DNA of 64,000 nt. Source: Dactylosporangium sp040689395. Its GTDB lineage: Bacteria > Actinomycetota > Actinomycetes > Mycobacteriales > Micromonosporaceae. The position numbers and the translations under genes were made by a program. Shown piece after piece: positions 7,667 to 15,805 of the stretch (positions are counted from its first letter, which is position 1; every line of letters begins with the position of its first letter). The notes beneath the pieces were generated by a model that searched no databases, was not told the DNA's origin, and saw only the letters and a program-made list of their open reading frames with translations. The stretch lies in the NCBI RefSeq assembly GCF_040689395.1, contig NZ_JBFAZX010000007.1:261515-325514 (forward strand). The letters are read 5' to 3'.

Positions 7667-8986
7667 CTAGCGCTTGGCGCGCAGCACGCGCCGGATGATG
7701 TTCGGGCGCATCAGCGCGTCGGGCGGATCGACCAGGCCCGCCGCGCGCAGGAACGCGGTCGTCAGGACGCCGTCGTTGACGGCGGCGGCCTGCAGGCGCG
7801 GGATGAACAGGTTGCCCATCCGCGTCTTGAGGGTGCGGCGGCCCTGCACCTCGGGGAAGCCGAGGTCGGCGCCGGCCGACATGTCCCACGGCGCGTCGAT
7901 GATCTTGGAAAGGTCCCGGAAGAACGCCGCGGGCACCGGCGGGCCGCTGCGCAGGTGCTCACCGAGCATCCGGGCCGCGATCGCGGCGACCGTCATGCCC
8001 TGGCCGTAGACGGGGTTGAAGACGCACGCCGCGTCCCCCATGACCAGCAGCCCGTCCGGGAAACGCGCCAGCCGCTCGTAGTGCTGACGCACGCTGGCCG
8101 GGAACCGGAACGACATCGGTTCACCCATCGGCTCGGCGTCGCGGACCGCCTTGTAGATCTCCGGCACCGGCAGCGACTGCACGTACGCCAGGAAGCCCTC
8201 GATGTCCGTCGGCGGCCGGTCGCCGAGGATGCCGGTCAGCGACACCGAGTAGCGGTCCGGCATCCGGGCGAAGATCGCCCCCCGCCGCATCGCCGGCGTG
8301 GCCACCGGGAGCAGGGCGATGTCCCCGCCGATCGGGTCGAACGGCAGCGGCCCCTTGAAGTCGAGCGTGGTGTAGGTCAGGTCCATCTTGACCCGCTCCT
8401 CCGGCACCTGCGGGTAGCCGAATTCCTGCAGCCAGCGCGGCGTCCGCGAGCCCCGGCCGGTCGCGTCGACCACGAGGTCGGCGGTGAGCGTCACCTCGTC
8501 CTCGCCGCGCCGCTGCACGCGCACACCGGTGATCCGGCTGCGATCCGGCGACGCCACCAGCCCGACGATGTCGGTGTGCTCGCGGAACTCCACGTTGCCC
8601 AGGGCCCTGACCCGGCCCCGGATCCGGGCCTCCAGCAGTGGCCGGCCGGCCGCGACGCAGATCAGCCCGGTCTCCGCCTTCTGGATCATCCGGCCGTTGA
8701 AGTACCAGCTCAGGCTGGTGCCGAAGTCGCCGACGGGCACCCCGATCGAGACCAGTTCGTCGGTGAAACCCGGGAACAGTTCCTCGAGGATCTGCTGGCC
8801 GCGGGCGAGCAGCGCGTGGATGTGGTGACCCTGCGGGATCGCCTGGCGCGGCCCGGCCGGCCCGGAGAGGTCATCACGGTCGATGACCGTCACCTTCCGG
8901 TACGCCTGCGCAAGCATCCGGGCCGCGAGTGACCCCGCAATGCTGCCGCCGAGGACCACCGCGTGCTCGCCGTGATGGTTGCCCAT
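7667..8986 (-). CDS. FAD-dependent monooxygenase (PHBH/geranylgeranyl reductase fold)
   Basis: 439 aa, ATG 8986 preceded by GAGGAGG. N-terminal dinucleotide-binding motif AVVLGGSIAGSLAARMLA, then RDDLSGPAGPRQAIPQGHHIHALL; a central DATGRG motif (VVDATGRGSRTP) and the FAD-ribityl GD motif VMGDAACVFNPVYGQGM near residue 310. This is the class A flavoprotein monooxygenase fold. It lacks the PxxWxWxIP motif of flavin-dependent halogenases. Reaction is probably a hydroxylation or epoxidation in core or aryl tailoring; substrate unknown. It is divergent from the epoxide hydrolase gene with a shared 258-bp region, suggesting co-expression. Confidence 0.8.
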   Translation of the reverse strand: MGNHHGEHAVVLGGSIAGSLAARMLAQAYRKVTVIDRDDLSGPAGPRQAIPQGHHIHALLARGQQILEELFPGFTDELVSIGVPVGDFGTSLSWYFNGRMIQKAETGLICVAAGRPLLEARIRGRVRALGNVEFREHTDIVGLVASPDRSRITGVRVQRRGEDEVTLTADLVVDATGRGSRTPRWLQEFGYPQVPEERVKMDLTYTTLDFKGPLPFDPIGGDIALLPVATPAMRRGAIFARMPDRYSVSLTGILGDRPPTDIEGFLAYVQSLPVPEIYKAVRDAEPMGEPMSFRFPASVRQHYERLARFPDGLLVMGDAACVFNPVYGQGMTVAAIAARMLGEHLRSGPPVPAAFFRDLSKIIDAPWDMSAGADLGFPEVQGRRTLKTRMGNLFIPRLQAAAVNDGVLTTAFLRAAGLVDPPDALMRPNIIRRVLRAKR

Positions 8987-9244
8987 TTAGATAGCCTCCT
9001 CGAATGTGGCAGAATCAATGTCCCCGGACAGCGTATCGGCGCGCGGTGTCAGATCTTCTCGTAGAATGCTCAGTGCCGGCTACCGCTTCTGCCTGGTAGG
9101 ACGATGTGGATAGGATACGGCCGTACGGACGCCGCGATTTCCTGTCGAATGTGCGCCACGAGCCCATTCGCATTCTTGCGAAACAGTCGAAGGAATCGTC
9201 GAAATGCGTTTGTCGTCCCCTTTCATCAAAGTGAGGACCGTGGC

Positions 9245-10405
9245 ATGATTCCGTTCCGCATCGACGTCGCTCAGGCTGACCTCGACGACCTGCACCGCCG
9301 GCTCGAGACCACCCGCTGGCCCGCCGACGTGGCCGGTGACGACTGGAGCCGCGGCGTCCCCCAGGCATACCTGCGGGACCTGGTGGACTACTGGCGGACC
9401 AGCTACGACTGGCGCGCCGCGGAGGCCCGGCTCAACGCCTTCCCGCAGTTCACCACCGAGATCTTCGGGACCAACGTGCACTTCCTGCACGTCCGTTCGC
9501 CCGAGCCCGACGCCACCCCGATGATCATCACCCACGGCTGGCCCGGCTCGTTCGCCGAGTTCCTCGACATCATCGAGCCGCTCACCGACCCGCGCTCGCA
9601 CGGCGGTGACCCGGCGACCGCCTTCCACCTGGTCATCCCGACGATCCCCGGCTTCGGCTTCTCCGGTCCGGCCAGCGAACCGGGCTGGAACATGCCCCGG
9701 GTCGCCGCCGCGTGGGTGGAGCTCATGCGGAACCTGGGCTACAGCCGCTACGTCGTGCAGGGCGGCGACCTCGGCGCCTGGATCAGCCTGATCATGGCCG
9801 GCATGGATCACGAGCACGTCAGCGGCGCCCACCTGAACTTCCTGCCGACGCCGCCCTCCGGCGACCCGGCGGACATGGCCGGCCTCACCGAGGTCGAGAT
9901 GCGCCGCCTGGGGCTGCTCATGCACTACGTCGACGACCAGTCCGGCTACATGAAGCTCCAGGCGACCAGGCCGCAGACGCTGTCGTACGGGCTGAACGAC
10001 TCGCCGGTCGGCCAGCTGGCCTGGATCGTGGAGAAGCTGCACGAGTGGAGCGACTCGGCCAAGGTGCCCGAGGACGCGTTCGACCGGGACCGGATCCTCA
10101 CCAACGTGATGCTCTACTGGCTGACCGGCACGGGCGCCTCGTCCGCGCACTTCTACTTCGACAACGCCGACCTGCTGCCGACCGCGAAGACGCCCCCGCC
10201 CCCGGCCCCGCCGCTGCCGGTGCCGCTGGGCGTGGCCGTCTTCCCCCACGACCCGGGCCAGCCGATCCGGCGCTTCGCTGACCGCGCCTTCCCGAACATC
10301 GTGCAATGGAGCGAGTTCGACCGGGGCGGCCACTTCGCCGCGATGGAGGAGCCCGACCTGCTGATCGGCGACCTGCGGTCGTTCAACCGCATCCTGCGCG
10401 GCTAG
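9245..10405 (+). CDS. Epoxide hydrolase, enediyne SgcF/NcsF type
   Basis: 386 aa, start ATG 9245 with GTGAGGA upstream; the longer frame upstream lacks a ribosome-binding site. The N-terminal domain (IPFRIDVAQADLDDLHRRL) is the EHN cap typical of microsomal-type epoxide hydrolases. The alpha/beta-hydrolase core has the oxyanion HGWPGS, nucleophile Asp175 in QGGDLGAW, and catalytic His363 in RGGHFAAME. Enediyne members of this family (SgcF, NcsF1/F2) open an epoxide on the nine-membered core to a vicinal diol with defined stereochemistry; that role is assigned here by family and context. It ends at a strong bidirectional terminator. Confidence 0.9.
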   Translation: MIPFRIDVAQADLDDLHRRLETTRWPADVAGDDWSRGVPQAYLRDLVDYWRTSYDWRAAEARLNAFPQFTTEIFGTNVHFLHVRSPEPDATPMIITHGWPGSFAEFLDIIEPLTDPRSHGGDPATAFHLVIPTIPGFGFSGPASEPGWNMPRVAAAWVELMRNLGYSRYVVQGGDLGAWISLIMAGMDHEHVSGAHLNFLPTPPSGDPADMAGLTEVEMRRLGLLMHYVDDQSGYMKLQATRPQTLSYGLNDSPVGQLAWIVEKLHEWSDSAKVPEDAFDRDRILTNVMLYWLTGTGASSAHFYFDNADLLPTAKTPPPPAPPLPVPLGVAVFPHDPGQPIRRFADRAFPNIVQWSEFDRGGHFAAMEEPDLLIGDLRSFNRILRG

Positions 10406-10423
10406 CGCGTCCCGCGACACCCG

Positions 10424-10457
10424 TCGACCCCGGTCTCCTGCGGGAGACCGGGGTCGA
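10424..10457. terminator. Bidirectional terminator
   Basis: A perfect 15-bp stem, TCGACCCCGGTCTCC (10424-10438) with 10443-10457, and tetraloop TGCG. It stands between the convergent epoxide hydrolase and O-methyltransferase genes. Confidence 0.85.
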
Positions 10458-10508
10458 TGTATTCGGGGCCGATGTGTTCGGTGCGGATGTGCCGAGGCGC
10501 GGTCCGGG

Positions 10509-11516
10509 TCAGGCCGCGACCAGCTCAGCGATCGAGATGAACGAGCCCTGGCGGACCTGGTGCACGCCGCGGACCGCGAGGCCGGCCCGCCCGGCCAGCT
10601 CCCGCAGCTGCGCGAGGCCGCGCTCCTTGCCGCCGTAGTAGGCGAGCATCCGCAGGTCCATCGCGGTGTTCGGCGACTCGCCGTCCGCGCCGATCGCCTC
10701 GATGACCAGGACGACGCCCTGCGGCCCGGCGGCCTGCGCGCAGCGGCGCAGGATCCGGGTGGCGTGCTCGTCGTCCCAGTCGTGCAGGATCGCGGAGAGC
10801 ACGTAAGCGTCCGCTCCGCCCGGCAACGGGTCGAAGAAGCTGCCCGTCACCACCTCCGTGCGGCCTGCCAGTCCCAGCTCCCGGAACCGCTGTCGCGCAC
10901 CCGCCGCCGGGCCGGCCACGTCGACCAGCGTGCCGCGCAGCGCGTCGTGCCGGGCCAGCAGCACGCTCAGCAGCCCGCCGCTGCCGCCGCCGACGTCGAC
11001 GACGTGCTTGAGCGCAGCCCAGCCGTACGCGCCGGCGATGTCGCTGTTGTCGAGCTCGACATGGTGCTGCATCACCGTGTCGAAGGACGAGGAGAGCGTG
11101 GGATCCGCGGCGAGGTCGGCCCAGAACGAGGTGCCGTACCGCACCGGGTAGGCCGGCTCGCCGGTCAGCACACTGTGCGCCAGTTCGACGAAGCTGAGGT
11201 CGCCGCGGCCGGTCGCGCCCTCCATGTCCAGCCACTTGCGTCTGCCGCCGGGGTGGTCCTCGCGGAGCTGGTCGCCGAGTTCGGTGGTGGCGTAGTCGCC
11301 GTGCTCGTCGCGCCGGAACAGCCCGATGCTCACCAGGTGACGCATCAGCCGGTCCAGGGCGTCCGGGTGCGCGCCGATCTCGGCGGCCATCGCGGCGGCG
11401 CTGCGCCGCCCGGCCGCGACGTGGTCGGCCACCCGCAGCGTGGCCGCCACCCGGATCGCCATCGGCGTCGCGAGGTCGGCCATCGCGCGTAGGCCCGGGG
11501 TGTTTCGCTTCGGCAT
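10509..11516 (-). CDS. SAM-dependent O-methyltransferase, NcsB1 type
   Basis: 335 aa. N-terminal winged-helix dimerisation domain (residues about 10-90: ATPMAIRVAATLRVADHVAAG...) followed by a Rossmann methyltransferase domain with SAM motif I HVVDVGGGSGG and the small-molecule O-MT motif AILHDWDDEHATRIL, whose His is the usual catalytic base. This is the caffeate/acetylserotonin O-MT architecture. NcsB1 of neocarzinostatin, which O-methylates the naphthoic acid, belongs to the same family. It is the last gene of the four-gene minus operon that starts at the P450 (15513). Confidence 0.85.
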   Translation of the reverse strand: MPKRNTPGLRAMADLATPMAIRVAATLRVADHVAAGRRSAAAMAAEIGAHPDALDRLMRHLVSIGLFRRDEHGDYATTELGDQLREDHPGGRRKWLDMEGATGRGDLSFVELAHSVLTGEPAYPVRYGTSFWADLAADPTLSSSFDTVMQHHVELDNSDIAGAYGWAALKHVVDVGGGSGGLLSVLLARHDALRGTLVDVAGPAAGARQRFRELGLAGRTEVVTGSFFDPLPGGADAYVLSAILHDWDDEHATRILRRCAQAAGPQGVVLVIEAIGADGESPNTAMDLRMLAYYGGKERGLAQLRELAGRAGLAVRGVHQVRQGSFISIAELVAA

Positions 11517-11565
11517 CGCGGTCCCTTCGTCCGATCGTTGCTGGGATGGGAGCGGCAGTGCGGTC

Positions 11566-13221
11566 TCAGCCCGCGTCGCGCTGCGCCGCGACCCGCTCGT
11601 GCGCGATCCGGTCGGCGATGTCGGCGCGCAGTGCCTTCTTGTCGATCTTGCCGATGGCGGTGACCGGCAACGACTCCGCGAGCACCAGCCGCTCGGGCAG
11701 CTTGAAGACGGCCACGCCCGCGGCCAGCATCGTCGAGCGCATCATGTTCAGATCGATCCGCCCGCCCACCACGTAGAGGCAGATCCGCTCGCCGAGCTCG
11801 GCGTCCGGCATGGCCACCGCCGCGGCGAGGCTGGCACCGGACTGATAGGCGAAGTTCTCGATCTCCTCGGCTGAGATCTTCTCCCCGCCGCGGTTGATCA
11901 CGTCCTTCTGCCGGCCTTCGACCACCAGGTTCCCGTCGGGCCGCCGCCGCACGATGTCGCCGGTGTTGTACCAGCCGTCGTCGTTGAACGCCAGCGCATT
12001 GGCCTGCTCGGCCCGGTAGTAGCCGCGGGGGGTGTACGGGCCCCGGGTGAGCAGAATCCCTGCCTCCCCGTCCGGGACCGGCGCGCCCTGCTCGTCGACC
12101 AGCATCAGCTCGTCGTCGGGGCAGATCGGCCGGCCCTGGGTGCCGCACACGACCTCGGCGGGATCGCCGGGCCGGGTCAGGCACATCAGGCCTTCGCCCA
12201 TCCCGTAGCCGTTCTGCAGGCTGCAGCCCAGCACCGGTTTGATGCGGCGGGCCATCTCGTCGGGGATCCGGGAGCCGGACACCTGCACCAGCGCCAGCGA
12301 GGCGATGTCCTGGCCCGGGTGTGCGGCACGGTGATCCAGCCAGCGCTGGGCGATCGCGGGCACGAGCGAGGTCATCGTGACCCGTTCGGCCTCGATCACG
12401 GCGAACGCGCGCTGCGGTACCGGCGAACGCGTGATCACCACCCGGCCGCCGCAGAACAGGGCACCGAGCGCACCGGTGAACGGGAAACCGTGTCCCAGCG
12501 GCAACGCCGTCAGGTAGACGGTGTCGCGATCGACCCCGCAGATCTGCGCGGCCCGCCGGACCATGTAGGAGAAGTCGTTGTGGGTGCGGCCGATCAGCTT
12601 GGGCGCGCCGGTACTGCCCCCGGACAGCACGAAGAGCGCCAGGGCGGTGCCCTCGGGCTCCTCACCCGCTGGTTCGGGGTGCTCCGCCGGCCGGCAGAAC
12701 GCCGCCAGATCGAGGCTGCGCTCGTCCAGCTGGTCCGCGGCCACCAGCACGTGCTCCAGCGTCCGGGACTCGCCGGCGACCTCGTGCGCCAGCGCCTGGT
12801 GGTCGAAGCCCTTGACGATGCCCACCGTGACGATCGCCCTGGCCTCGGCGTGCTCGGCGACCTGGGCGATCTCCTGCTTGCGGTGGCCCTGCAGCGTCAG
12901 CACCGGCAGCATGCCGGCGCGCAGGCACCCCAGCACCACGACGAAGAACTCCCAGCAGTTCGGCAGCTGGACCAGGATCCGGTCGTCCGGGCGCAGGCCG
13001 AGCCGGTGCAACCGGGCGCCGGCGCCGTCCACCCGCGCCATCAGCTCCTGGTAGGTCATCCGCACGTCGCCGTCGACCAAGCAGACCGCCGCCGGGGTGG
13101 CCTCGGCGGCGGCGCGTATGTAGCTGAGCAGCGACCGGCCTTCCCAGTAGCCGCGGGCCACGTACCGGGCGGCGAAGTCGGCGGGCCACGCCGTCGTGCC
13201 CGTCGCCGTGCTCTGCGGCAT
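11566..13221 (-). CDS. Aryl acid-AMP/CoA ligase (DhbE/EntE family, NcsB2-like)
   Basis: 551 aa from ATG 13221, preceded by AAGGAGG. Adenylate-forming enzyme with the ATP-binding loop FVLSGGSTGAPKLIGRTHN, core NGYGMGEGL, hinge YNTGDIVRRRPDGNLVVEGR and KDVINRGGEKISAEEIE, and the C-terminal catalytic Lys in AIGKIDKKALR. The NRGGEKISAEE block is characteristic of 2,3-dihydroxybenzoate-AMP ligase relatives. In neocarzinostatin and maduropeptin the equivalent enzyme turns the PKS-derived aromatic acid into its CoA thioester for methylation and transfer. Translation order in the operon is P450, methyltransferase, ligase, O-methyltransferase. Confidence 0.88.
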   Translation of the reverse strand: MPQSTATGTTAWPADFAARYVARGYWEGRSLLSYIRAAAEATPAAVCLVDGDVRMTYQELMARVDGAGARLHRLGLRPDDRILVQLPNCWEFFVVVLGCLRAGMLPVLTLQGHRKQEIAQVAEHAEARAIVTVGIVKGFDHQALAHEVAGESRTLEHVLVAADQLDERSLDLAAFCRPAEHPEPAGEEPEGTALALFVLSGGSTGAPKLIGRTHNDFSYMVRRAAQICGVDRDTVYLTALPLGHGFPFTGALGALFCGGRVVITRSPVPQRAFAVIEAERVTMTSLVPAIAQRWLDHRAAHPGQDIASLALVQVSGSRIPDEMARRIKPVLGCSLQNGYGMGEGLMCLTRPGDPAEVVCGTQGRPICPDDELMLVDEQGAPVPDGEAGILLTRGPYTPRGYYRAEQANALAFNDDGWYNTGDIVRRRPDGNLVVEGRQKDVINRGGEKISAEEIENFAYQSGASLAAAVAMPDAELGERICLYVVGGRIDLNMMRSTMLAAGVAVFKLPERLVLAESLPVTAIGKIDKKALRADIADRIAHERVAAQRDAG

Positions 13222-13270
13222 CACGTTCCTCCTTGTCCGGTGGTCCTTGTCCGGTGATGCTCGTGGTTCG

Positions 13271-14311
13271 TCACGGCTTGCGGGCGAGCACCGCACCGTT
13301 GGCGCCCGGTGCGCCGAACCGAACGGTGCTGATCTGCTCGAACCCGGCCTTGCGCAGCCAGTCGCTGTACTCGGCGACGGTGTAGTTGCGTCCCCAGGTG
13401 CCGACCAGCATGTTCATGCTCATCAACGCGGCGTCCAGCGGCCCGGTCTTCTCGTCGTCGACCAGCAGCTCGCTGATCACCAGCAGGCCACCGGCCGGCA
13501 GGGCCCGGAAACACTTCGCGAGCAGCTCGGCGTTGCGGGGCTCGTCCCAGTCGTGCAGGATCATCGACAGCAGGATGGCGTCGTGGCCGCCGGGCAGTTC
13601 CGGGTCCGCGAAGAAGTCGCCCCCGTGCACGCCGATCCGTTCGCTCAGCCCCATCTCGTCGATCTTCTCGGCGGTGTGCTCGCAGACGAACGGGAGGTCG
13701 AAGACGGTCGCGCGCAGGCCGGGAAAGTGCCGGCAGAGCTCGACGGCGAAGGCCGCGTTGCCTCCGCCGACGTCCAGCAGCGACGTGGTGCCGCGCAGGT
13801 CGATCGCGCCGGCCAGCTCCCGGGCCGTCAGGGCGGACAGCGGGTACAGGCCGTCCCAGAAGATCTTCGGCCGGGTGCCGGCCTCGAAGATGCCCTGCTG
13901 TTCCTTCGAGGTCACCCGGGCCGGCGCGTTGGCGCGGATGGCGTCGATGACGCGCATCCAGCCGGGATAGACGTACTCGGTGAGCATCCGCACGTACTCG
14001 CCGAAATAGTATTGGCCGCCGCGGACCAGGTAGGTCTCGGCGACCGGGGTGTTGACGAAGCGGGCTCCGTCACGGCCGAGCAGGCCGAGGGCGGCGCACG
14101 CGGTGAGCAGGATCTCGGCCGGGCGTTCCTCGATGCCGGTCCCGGTGGCGACCTCGGCGACCGTGGCCCCGTGGCGGGCCGACAGGAACGTGAACAGACC
14201 CAGCTGCTCGGCCGCGGCCAGCGTCTGCGAGGCCCACAGGCCGGTGGTCAACTGCATGAGCGCATCGGGCGCCGCGGGCAGCGGCGCGGACTGGCTGTCC
14301 ACTGGCTTCAC
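13271..14311 (-). CDS. Second SAM-dependent methyltransferase of the aryl block
   Basis: 346 aa. GTG at 14311 overlaps the P450 stop as GTGA, so the two are probably translationally coupled; GTG 14302 is an alternative. The O-MT-like dimerisation domain begins DALMQLTTGLWASQTLAAAE. The catalytic domain has motif I SLLDVGGGNAAFAVEL and the LSMILHDWDEPRNAELL segment. Sequence differs widely from the methyltransferase at 10509, so the two are not a recent duplication. Family fold alone cannot tell O- from C-methylation; maduropeptin uses a related fold for C-methylation of a CoA-bound salicylate. Confidence 0.82.
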   Translation of the reverse strand: MKPVDSQSAPLPAAPDALMQLTTGLWASQTLAAAEQLGLFTFLSARHGATVAEVATGTGIEERPAEILLTACAALGLLGRDGARFVNTPVAETYLVRGGQYYFGEYVRMLTEYVYPGWMRVIDAIRANAPARVTSKEQQGIFEAGTRPKIFWDGLYPLSALTARELAGAIDLRGTTSLLDVGGGNAAFAVELCRHFPGLRATVFDLPFVCEHTAEKIDEMGLSERIGVHGGDFFADPELPGGHDAILLSMILHDWDEPRNAELLAKCFRALPAGGLLVISELLVDDEKTGPLDAALMSMNMLVGTWGRNYTVAEYSDWLRKAGFEQISTVRFGAPGANGAVLARKP

Positions 14312-15513
14312 TCCTCGGGTCGGTCGCCGGCGAAGCCGACATTGACCTGCTCGAACACGATGTGCCTGCCGTTCTCGAAGTGCCGCCGCGGCTCCTCGAT
14401 GAGGTGGAAGACGGGATGCCGGGCCAGCTCGCCCAGGACGGTGCGCAGCTCCAGCCGGGCCAGGTTGGCACCCATGCAGGCGTGGATGCCGAAGCCGAAG
14501 CTGAGGTGCTGGTGGGAGTTGCCGCGGTCGAGGGAGAACTCGTCCGGCTGCGGGAACTTCTCCGGGTCGCGGTTGCCGGCGTCGATCACGACCACCACTC
14601 GCGATCCGGCGGGGATGTCCGTGCCGGCGATCGTCACATCCCTGGTGGTGACGCGGGTGAACCGGTCCGTCGGGCACCAGCGCCGCAGCGTCTCGTCGGC
14701 CGCGACCGACATCAGCTCCGGCTCGGCCGCGAGCCGCCGCTGCAGATCAGGGTGGTTGCCGAGGTGCCAGAGCATCCTGCTGATGGTGTTCATCGTGGTC
14801 TCGTGACCGGCGATGCAGTACGACACGATGATCGAGTGCAGGGTCTCCTCGGGGATCGGCCGACCGTCGATCTCCATGCGCACCAGCCGCGACAGGTACG
14901 TGTCGCTGTGGTCCCGGCGCGCGTTGGCCACCTCGGCGGAGAGCAGTTCCTGGAACGCCGGCCAGAACTTCGCCGGGTCCTTCGCGAAGTGCTTCCACAT
15001 GGTCGCCGTGAGGTCCCGGACCTGGTGCTGGGCCCGCTCCGACAGCCCGATCGCGATCGCCAGCACGCCGATCGCGAGCGGCTTCGCCACCTCCGCGACG
15101 ATCTCGCCGTGCCCGCGGGCGATCATCGGCGCGATCAGGTCGGCGGCCAGCCGGCTGACCTGCGGCTCCAGGCCGCGCACCTCCTCCGCCAGCAGGGGAG
15201 GGGTCATGAGCTGCCGCAGGACGCGATGCTCGGGCGGGTCGTAGTCGATCGGGGAGTGCTTGGGCATCCCCTTGGCCCGCGGGTAGAACACGCCGCTGGC
15301 TGAGCTGAAGGTCTCGTGGTCCTTCAGGACCCCGCGGATCAGCGCATAACGCGACACGACCCACATGCCGCCGTGCGCCTCGGTGTAGGTGACACCCGGA
15401 CCGTCCCGGAGCCGGCCGTTCACGATCTCCGCGACCTCAGGGGTGAAGTCGGGGTCGTGGTAGTCGTACCTACGGGTGAGCCGGTCGATGATTCCGAGCT
15501 GCGTTGTCGTCAT
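14308..15513 (-). CDS. Cytochrome P450 of the aryl block (NcsB3-like position)
   Basis: 401 aa from ATG 15513. The I-helix oxygen-binding motif is IAGHETTMN, the K-helix ETLRRW, and the haem loop FGFGIHACMGANLARLE with cysteine ligand Cys346. Length and motifs fit a soluble bacterial class I P450 needing ferredoxin partners, which are not in the window. It is the first gene of the aryl operon and diverges from the aromatic PKS, so hydroxylation of the PKS aromatic product before O-methylation is the likely job, as for NcsB3. Substrate not proven. Confidence 0.85.
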   Translation of the reverse strand: MTTTQLGIIDRLTRRYDYHDPDFTPEVAEIVNGRLRDGPGVTYTEAHGGMWVVSRYALIRGVLKDHETFSSASGVFYPRAKGMPKHSPIDYDPPEHRVLRQLMTPPLLAEEVRGLEPQVSRLAADLIAPMIARGHGEIVAEVAKPLAIGVLAIAIGLSERAQHQVRDLTATMWKHFAKDPAKFWPAFQELLSAEVANARRDHSDTYLSRLVRMEIDGRPIPEETLHSIIVSYCIAGHETTMNTISRMLWHLGNHPDLQRRLAAEPELMSVAADETLRRWCPTDRFTRVTTRDVTIAGTDIPAGSRVVVVIDAGNRDPEKFPQPDEFSLDRGNSHQHLSFGFGIHACMGANLARLELRTVLGELARHPVFHLIEEPRRHFENGRHIVFEQVNVGFAGDRPEE

Positions 15514-15805
15514 CTTTCTCCGCTCAACCTGGGGGCAGGGCTGTCCGCGTAGCCGACACCTGACGAGTCTGTCGACGACGCCTGTCCCCGGCATCTCCTG
15601 AAATGCCGTCCCGGGGTGGACATGACACGTCGGGAGATGCAACGGCCGCCCCGCCCTCGGCAGAATTCCCGGTGCGAGGCGACTATCTGTGCGTCCATTC
15701 TCGCCGCGCGTCAACCTATCCGCGGAAAGCGCGCACCACAGGCCGGAATCCATTCAGAACGGGTATTCGGGTACGCCGTTTCGTGAATTGAAGAGGAGCG
15801 AGGAA
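15514..15805. promoter_or_regulatory. Divergent promoter region of aryl operon and aromatic PKS
   Basis: These 292 bases separate the first codon of the P450 operon and the TTG start of the PKS and must hold both promoters. I could not identify a confident -35/-10 pair or a long dyad. A purine-rich stretch GAAGAGGAGCGAGGA just before 15806 supplies the PKS ribosome-binding site. Confidence 0.45.

Noticed and set aside
7667..8986. Flavin-dependent halogenase
   Set aside because: The dinucleotide-binding fold fits, but the halogenase WxWxIP motif and active-site Lys region are not visible.
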